Made by a program: the position numbers and the translations under genes. A stretch of DNA of 64,000 nt. It comes from Sphingomonadales bacterium UBA2683 (GTDB taxonomy: Bacteria > Pseudomonadota > Alphaproteobacteria > Sphingomonadales > Sphingomonadaceae). The notes under the pieces are model-generated. The model was not told where the DNA came from. It worked only from the letters and a program-made list of their open reading frames with translations, and made no database searches. Shown here piece by piece: positions 60,240-64,000 of this stretch. How positions within the stretch are numbered: position 1 is the first letter of the stretch; the number at the start of each line of letters is the position of its first letter. The stretch covers positions 495,963 to 559,962 of the forward strand of contig DELZ01000001.1 in assembly GCA_002354635.1 (NCBI GenBank), written 5' to 3'.

Positions 60240-61475
60240 TTGACCAAAATCTGCATTTTGACGGCGGCGCCCGACTATTTCGAGGACCTCGGCCCGGCCT
60301 GCGCCGCCTACCGGCGGCTGCTCGGCGACGATATCGCCTTCCGCCACTGGACCGACCCCGGCGATCTGACCGGCTTCGGTCTGGTGCTGCCGCTGCTGGT
60401 CTGGGGCTATCAAAGGGACTGCCCGCGCTGGTTCGCCTTGCTTAATCAGCTCGAACAGCAGCAAATAAAAATCGCCAACCCGGTATCGGTGCTGCGCTGG
60501 AACAGCAACAAATCCTATTTACTCGAACTGGAGAAGGCGGGCATCGCCATCGTGCCCACCCTGATCAGCGCCGCCCTGACGGCAAATGATATCGCACAGG
60601 CGGTGCAAACATTCGAGAGTGATCATCTGGTGGTCAAGCCGCCGATTTCCGGCGGAGCGGACGGCACCTACCGGCTGCAGAATGGCGACCCCCTGCCCGA
60701 ATCCATCGCCGGCAAAGAAATGCTGATCCAGCCGTTCCAGCCCGCCATCGCCGAGGAAGGCGAATATTCGCTCTTCTATTTCGGCGGTACCTTCAGCCAC
60801 GCCATCCTCAAGCGCCCTGCCAAAGGCGATTTCCGCGTCCAGGAATTTCTCGGCGGTTCGGAAAGCGGTGCGGATTGTCCCGCAGGCGCACAAGAACTGG
60901 CGGTACAGGCCCGGCAGGCGGCCGAGCAAATTCTGGGAACAGAAACCTTGCTCTACGCCCGCGTCGACATGCTCCGCGATGCCGAAGGCCGGTTCCGCCT
61001 GATGGAACTGGAACTGATCGAGCCCTCGCTGTTCTTTGAACATGCGGCGGATGGCGGCGCTATGTTCGCGCGCGCGGTCGAAGCGCAGCGATGTCGAGCG
61101 AATGATAAAAAGACTTCGAAAAGTGTTGGACTAGCCGGTGATGGCGATGAGATTCATGCGATCATTGGTGTTGAAGACGAATTTGGAGTTAAACTGGACG
61201 ATGACGACGCTCCAAACTGGCATACCGCCGGAGACGTGTTCACCTCTCTCCGCAAAGTGTTGCCCGCAAATGAGGTAGATAGACCCGAAAACTGGACACG
61301 CTTTGCCCGAGCATTATGCGCCGAAACAGGAGTCGATCCCCATTCCATCGGTCCCAAAAGCCCTTTGCTTTCAGAAACATCGTTTTGGAGGCAAATCGCG
61401 GACCTAAATGCTGGCCTTTGGATTGGAATCCTTGTTGCGATAGTCGCCGTTACTTTGTTCGCTTACTTGTCTTAA
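60240..61475 (+). CDS. ATP-grasp domain protein fused to a carrier-protein-like tail and a membrane anchor
   Basis: A 411-residue unusual protein. Residues 1-280 form an ATP-grasp ligase-like domain: NPVSVLRWNSNKSYLLELEKAG, VVKPPISGGADGT (about 132-143), and RVDMLRDAEGRFRLMELELIEPSLFF (key: LMELELIEPSLFF). Residues about 300-345 (IGVEDEFGVKLDDDDAPNWHTAGDVF) resemble helices II-III of an acyl-carrier/DUF1493-like domain, without the pantetheine Ser. About 392-410 is a membrane helix. From about 61090 base and codon use become A+T-richer. TTG start at 60240, 9 bases after the crtZ stop, suggests coupling to crtZ. Confidence 0.7.
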   Translation: MTKICILTAAPDYFEDLGPACAAYRRLLGDDIAFRHWTDPGDLTGFGLVLPLLVWGYQRDCPRWFALLNQLEQQQIKIANPVSVLRWNSNKSYLLELEKAGIAIVPTLISAALTANDIAQAVQTFESDHLVVKPPISGGADGTYRLQNGDPLPESIAGKEMLIQPFQPAIAEEGEYSLFYFGGTFSHAILKRPAKGDFRVQEFLGGSESGADCPAGAQELAVQARQAAEQILGTETLLYARVDMLRDAEGRFRLMELELIEPSLFFEHAADGGAMFARAVEAQRCRANDKKTSKSVGLAGDGDEIHAIIGVEDEFGVKLDDDDAPNWHTAGDVFTSLRKVLPANEVDRPENWTRFARALCAETGVDPHSIGPKSPLLSETSFWRQIADLNAGLWIGILVAIVAVTLFAYLS

Positions 61476-61493
61476 AATCAAAAGATATCTTCC

Positions 61494-62126
61494 TCAGCTA
61501 GGCTTCGGCAACAACACCGGCCCGCCCAGTTCCACCGTCTTCTGATAGCCCGGCCGCGCCACCAGTGCTTCAAAATAGCGCGAGCAATTGGGGCGGCTGT
61601 CCAGCTGCCCCAGCGCCGCGCGCCCTTCGAGCATATAATGCAGGTTGATATCCGCGCCGGTAAACTTGTCCGCGACCAGAAAATCCTTGCCCTCCAGCTC
61701 GATCTCCAGATGGTCGAGCAGCTTGTCGACCTCCGCCTGCAGGAATCCGTTCAGCACCTCCGGCAGGCCGCCCAGCATCGGCGCGATGCCGGTGATGATG
61801 AAGCTCATCCCCATCGTGCCCTCGGCAAAATGCAGCCATTCGAGATATTTCGCCCGCTCCGGATGATCAACCGCCACGCCGAGCGCGCCATCGCTATGCC
61901 GCTCGATCAGATATTCGATGATCGCGCCGGATTCGACCATGGTCACGCCGTCCACGTCCACCGTCGGCGCCTTGGCCAGCCGGTGCGCTTCGGCCAGTTC
62001 CGGCGGCGACCGCCGGGTCACCGGATCGCGGTGATAGGTGACCATTTTATAGTCGATCCCGCCCTCCTCGCACAGCCAGATGATCCGGGACGAACGGGAA
62101 TAGTCGAGATGGTGCAGCGTGATCAT
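61494..62126 (-). CDS. Glutathione S-transferase
   Basis: A 210-residue standard-length GST. N-terminal thioredoxin-like domain with LHHLDYSRSSRIIWLCEE (active-site Ser region, about 4-21) and APTVDVDGVTMVESGAIIEYL (key: VESGAIIEYL, gamma-Glu binding). C-terminal helices include FTGADINLHYML. The closeness to GST theta/beta-like YfcG is unclear. ATG 62126 has AGGAG 6 bases upstream. It is followed upstream by a REPIN-like pair. Confidence 0.88.
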   Translation of the reverse strand: MITLHHLDYSRSSRIIWLCEEGGIDYKMVTYHRDPVTRRSPPELAEAHRLAKAPTVDVDGVTMVESGAIIEYLIERHSDGALGVAVDHPERAKYLEWLHFAEGTMGMSFIITGIAPMLGGLPEVLNGFLQAEVDKLLDHLEIELEGKDFLVADKFTGADINLHYMLEGRAALGQLDSRPNCSRYFEALVARPGYQKTVELGGPVLLPKPS

Positions 62127-62190
62127 GGGGGTCTCCTGTAAACTTTGGAGCAAATGTGCGGCAAAGCCGCAGCAGCGTCAACAGGACAAT

Positions 62191-62269
62191 GTGCTCCGCA
62201 CTTGATGCGGAGCCCTGGAGGCTCAAGGAGGCGTTGCGACCGGAGGGCTCCGCATCAAGTGCGGAGCAC
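62191..62269. repeat. REPIN-like inverted pair of CTCCGCACTTGATGCGGAG units
   Basis: Units at 62191-62213 and 62247-62269, inverted, 33 bases apart; unit sequence identical to the pairs at 22959 and 46184. Lies in the gap upstream of the GST gene. Confidence 0.9.
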
Positions 62270-62293
62270 AACTCTCGGGCCAACAGCCGCCGT

Positions 62294-62357
62294 GCCCTGC
62301 CGAAGGGCAGGGCCCAGAATGATCCCGTGCAATCGTCTGGACTCCGGCCTGCGCCGG
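62294..62357. repeat. Two further GAAG/CTGC-loop palindromes
   Basis: GCCCTGCC-GAAG-GGCAGGGC (62294-62313) is a perfect 8-bp stem with the same GAAG loop as at 47979; CCGGC-CTGC-GCCGG (62344-62357) is a shorter relative. They lie between the SulP stop and the GST promoter region. Confidence 0.65.
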
Positions 62358-62396
62358 GGCACACTCAAGCCCGAATATCCATGCCCCTGCGCAGAC

Positions 62397-63884
62397 CTAG
62401 TGCCCGACCACGCCCAGACTCTCGAACGGCTTCTCATTCTCGCTATATTTCTCGACCAGCGTCGCGCTCGCCTGGTTCAGGCCGATGATCTCGACCGATT
62501 TGCCTTCGTTCTTCAGCCGCTCGACGATCTTGTCCAGAATCCCGGTCGCGCTGATGTCCCAGAAATGGGCGTTGTGGACATCGATGATCACGCTGTCGAT
62601 CTCGTCCTCGTTAAACTCGATCGCTTCATAGAGCATATCGACCGAGCCGAAGAACACCTCGCCGGCGAAGACATAGCGGTGCGTTGTGACCTCGACAAAA
62701 TCCTGGATGCGAACCAGCTGCCGCACCTTCCAGGCGAAGAATATCCCGGACAGCAGCACCCCGGTCAGCACCCCGATCGACAGGTCATGCGTCGCCACCA
62801 CCATCACCACGGTGGCGATCATCACGACATTGGATGGCCAGGGATGATGGGTGATCTCGGTAAAGCTCTGCCAGCGAAACGTACTGACCGAAACAAAGAT
62901 CATCACCGCAACCAATGCCGGCATCGGAATTTGCGCAACCCACTGGCCGAGCCCGACGATCAGCACCAGCAGCATCACACCGGCGACAAAGGTCGACAGC
63001 CGCCGCCGCCCGCCGGATTTGATATTGATCACCGACTGCCCGATCATCGCGCAACCGCCCATGCCGCCGATCCAGCCGGTGACAAAATTGGCAATGCCCT
63101 GGCCATAGGTCTCGCGCTTCTTGTCGCTGCGGGTCTCGGTCAGGTCATCGACAATCGACGCGGTCAGCAGCGATTCAAGCAACCCGACAGCCGCCATCGC
63201 CAGCGAAAAGGGCGCGATGATCTGGAGGGTTTCCCAGGTGATCGGAATCTGCGGAATATGCAGCCACGGCAGGCTGTCGGGCAGTTCGCCCATATCACCG
63301 ACGGTGAACACATCGGCGCGAAAATACATGCTGATACCGGCGAGCACGATAATCGCGGCCAGCGGTGACGGCACCAGCGTGGTGATCTTGGGCAGGCCAT
63401 AGATGATCGCCAGACCGGCCGCGATCATCGCATAGGTCTGCCAGGTAAAGGCTTCGCCGGTCATCTGCGGGATCTGCGCCATGAAGATCAGGATCGCCAG
63501 CGCGTTGACGAAGCCGGTGATCACCGAACGCGAGACAAAGCGCATCAGCAGGTCGAGCCGCAGCAGTGCGGCAATCGCCTGGAAAATCCCCATCAAAATC
63601 GTCGCGGCAAACAGATATTCGACGCCATGGTCGCGCACCAGCGGCACCACCAGCACCGCCACGGCAGCGGTTGCGGCACTGATCATCCCGGGACGACCGC
63701 CGATCAGCGAAATGATCACCGCGATCGAGAAACTGGCATAGAGCCCGACCCGCGGATCCACACCGGCGATGATCGCAAAGCCGATCGCTTCGGGAATCAG
63801 CGCCAGCGCCACCACCAGCCCGGCGAGAAACTCGGTTTTGGGATTTGACAGCCAGTCGCGCCGGAAATCGCTGTGAATAGCCAT
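62397..63884 (-). CDS. SulP-family inorganic anion transporter
   Basis: A 495-residue SLC26/SulP transporter with about 11-12 membrane segments. LVVALALIPEAIGFAIIAGVDPRVGLYASF (key: IPEAIGFAIIAGVDPRVGLYASF, split) marks the SulP signature near the start. A C-terminal STAS domain (about 395-495) carries the DVHNAHFWDISATGILDKI motif. Sulfate or bicarbonate are the likely anions. ATG 63884. Neighbours do not reveal the substrate. Confidence 0.9.
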   Translation of the reverse strand: MAIHSDFRRDWLSNPKTEFLAGLVVALALIPEAIGFAIIAGVDPRVGLYASFSIAVIISLIGGRPGMISAATAAVAVLVVPLVRDHGVEYLFAATILMGIFQAIAALLRLDLLMRFVSRSVITGFVNALAILIFMAQIPQMTGEAFTWQTYAMIAAGLAIIYGLPKITTLVPSPLAAIIVLAGISMYFRADVFTVGDMGELPDSLPWLHIPQIPITWETLQIIAPFSLAMAAVGLLESLLTASIVDDLTETRSDKKRETYGQGIANFVTGWIGGMGGCAMIGQSVINIKSGGRRRLSTFVAGVMLLVLIVGLGQWVAQIPMPALVAVMIFVSVSTFRWQSFTEITHHPWPSNVVMIATVVMVVATHDLSIGVLTGVLLSGIFFAWKVRQLVRIQDFVEVTTHRYVFAGEVFFGSVDMLYEAIEFNEDEIDSVIIDVHNAHFWDISATGILDKIVERLKNEGKSVEIIGLNQASATLVEKYSENEKPFESLGVVGH

Positions 63885-63977
63885 GGGCAGCCTCCTTCGG
63901 TTGAAAAATGCTGCGCCGCAACATCAGAAAGATGCGCCTTTGCCGTAAGGGCCGGTTTCAGTCAAGTTTGGCGGCCC

Positions 63978-64000
63978 GTGCTCCGCACTCGATGCGGAGC
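63978..64000. repeat. Single CTCCGCACTCGATGCGGAG unit at the window edge
   Basis: One unit, with a T-to-C change in the loop compared with the other copies, upstream of the SulP gene. A second, inverted unit would be expected beyond the edge. Confidence 0.8.

Overview
The window looks like the chromosome of an alphaproteobacterium of the Sphingomonadales (Sphingorhabdus/Parasphingorhabdus/Sphingopyxis type). The clues are a CDC48-type AAA ATPase, a FYDLN-acid (TIGR02300) protein, a DUF1476 F1-ATPase zeta-like protein, a class II EPSP synthase close in sequence to the Agrobacterium CP4 enzyme, a crtZ carotene hydroxylase, and the gene order aroA / small membrane protein / cmk / rpsA / ihfB. 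Most of the window is ordinary core genome. I see no prophage, CRISPR array, rRNA operon or full insertion sequence.

Layout. 1-5 kb: start of an M16 peptidase, a methyltransferase, a monooxygenase-fold protein, an MFS transporter and CDC48. 5.1-5.45 kb: a strong candidate small RNA between divergent genes. 5.4-20.6 kb: LysR regulator, CMD protein, cyclophilin, mgtE, GNAT, a small gene with a Fur-like operator, DUF1489, GST, nudC, a serine hydrolase, mutY, dciA-like, two DsbA-like proteins and smc. 20.6-24.4 kb: MFS, a small membrane-protein cassette between 25-bp direct repeats, and soxR with a near-canonical SoxR promoter driving two VOC genes. 24.4-35.3 kb: an oxidoreductase trio, ubiA, rsmE, a large P-domain/DUF11 surface protein, a DUF188 protein, a DEAD-box helicase and a BaiN/HI0933 flavoprotein. 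35.4-41 kb: tRNA-Ala(GGC), the aroA-cmk-rpsA-ihfB block and tRNA-Leu(TAA).

41-52.6 kb: a pair of substrate-binding lipoproteins without a permease, DUF4112, a CMD/HxlR divergent pair with an operator, RNase T2 and nadC. Then comes an accessory islet (BrnT-like toxin with HTH antitoxin, a 158-bp inverted-repeat element, a GIY-YIG nuclease gene bracketed by palindromes, a small exported protein), followed by nadA, a kelch lipoprotein, DUF4230 and an MBL hydrolase. 52.6-64 kb: a BlaI/M56 pair with its operator; a short leader with a sequestered Shine-Dalgarno and a 29-codon ORF; then grxD, bolA, DUF1476, a quinone reductase, leuD and leuC, crtZ, an unusual ATP-grasp fusion, a GST and a SulP transporter.

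The main non-genic theme is dispersed palindromes. One family has the unit CTCCGCACTTGATGCGGAG in inverted pairs (REPIN-like). Related units share the ACTTG(A/T)T core but have different stems. A second family has stems around a GAAG/GCAG loop, and its copies bracket the GIY-YIG gene. All names rest on recognising motifs by eye; no search was run.
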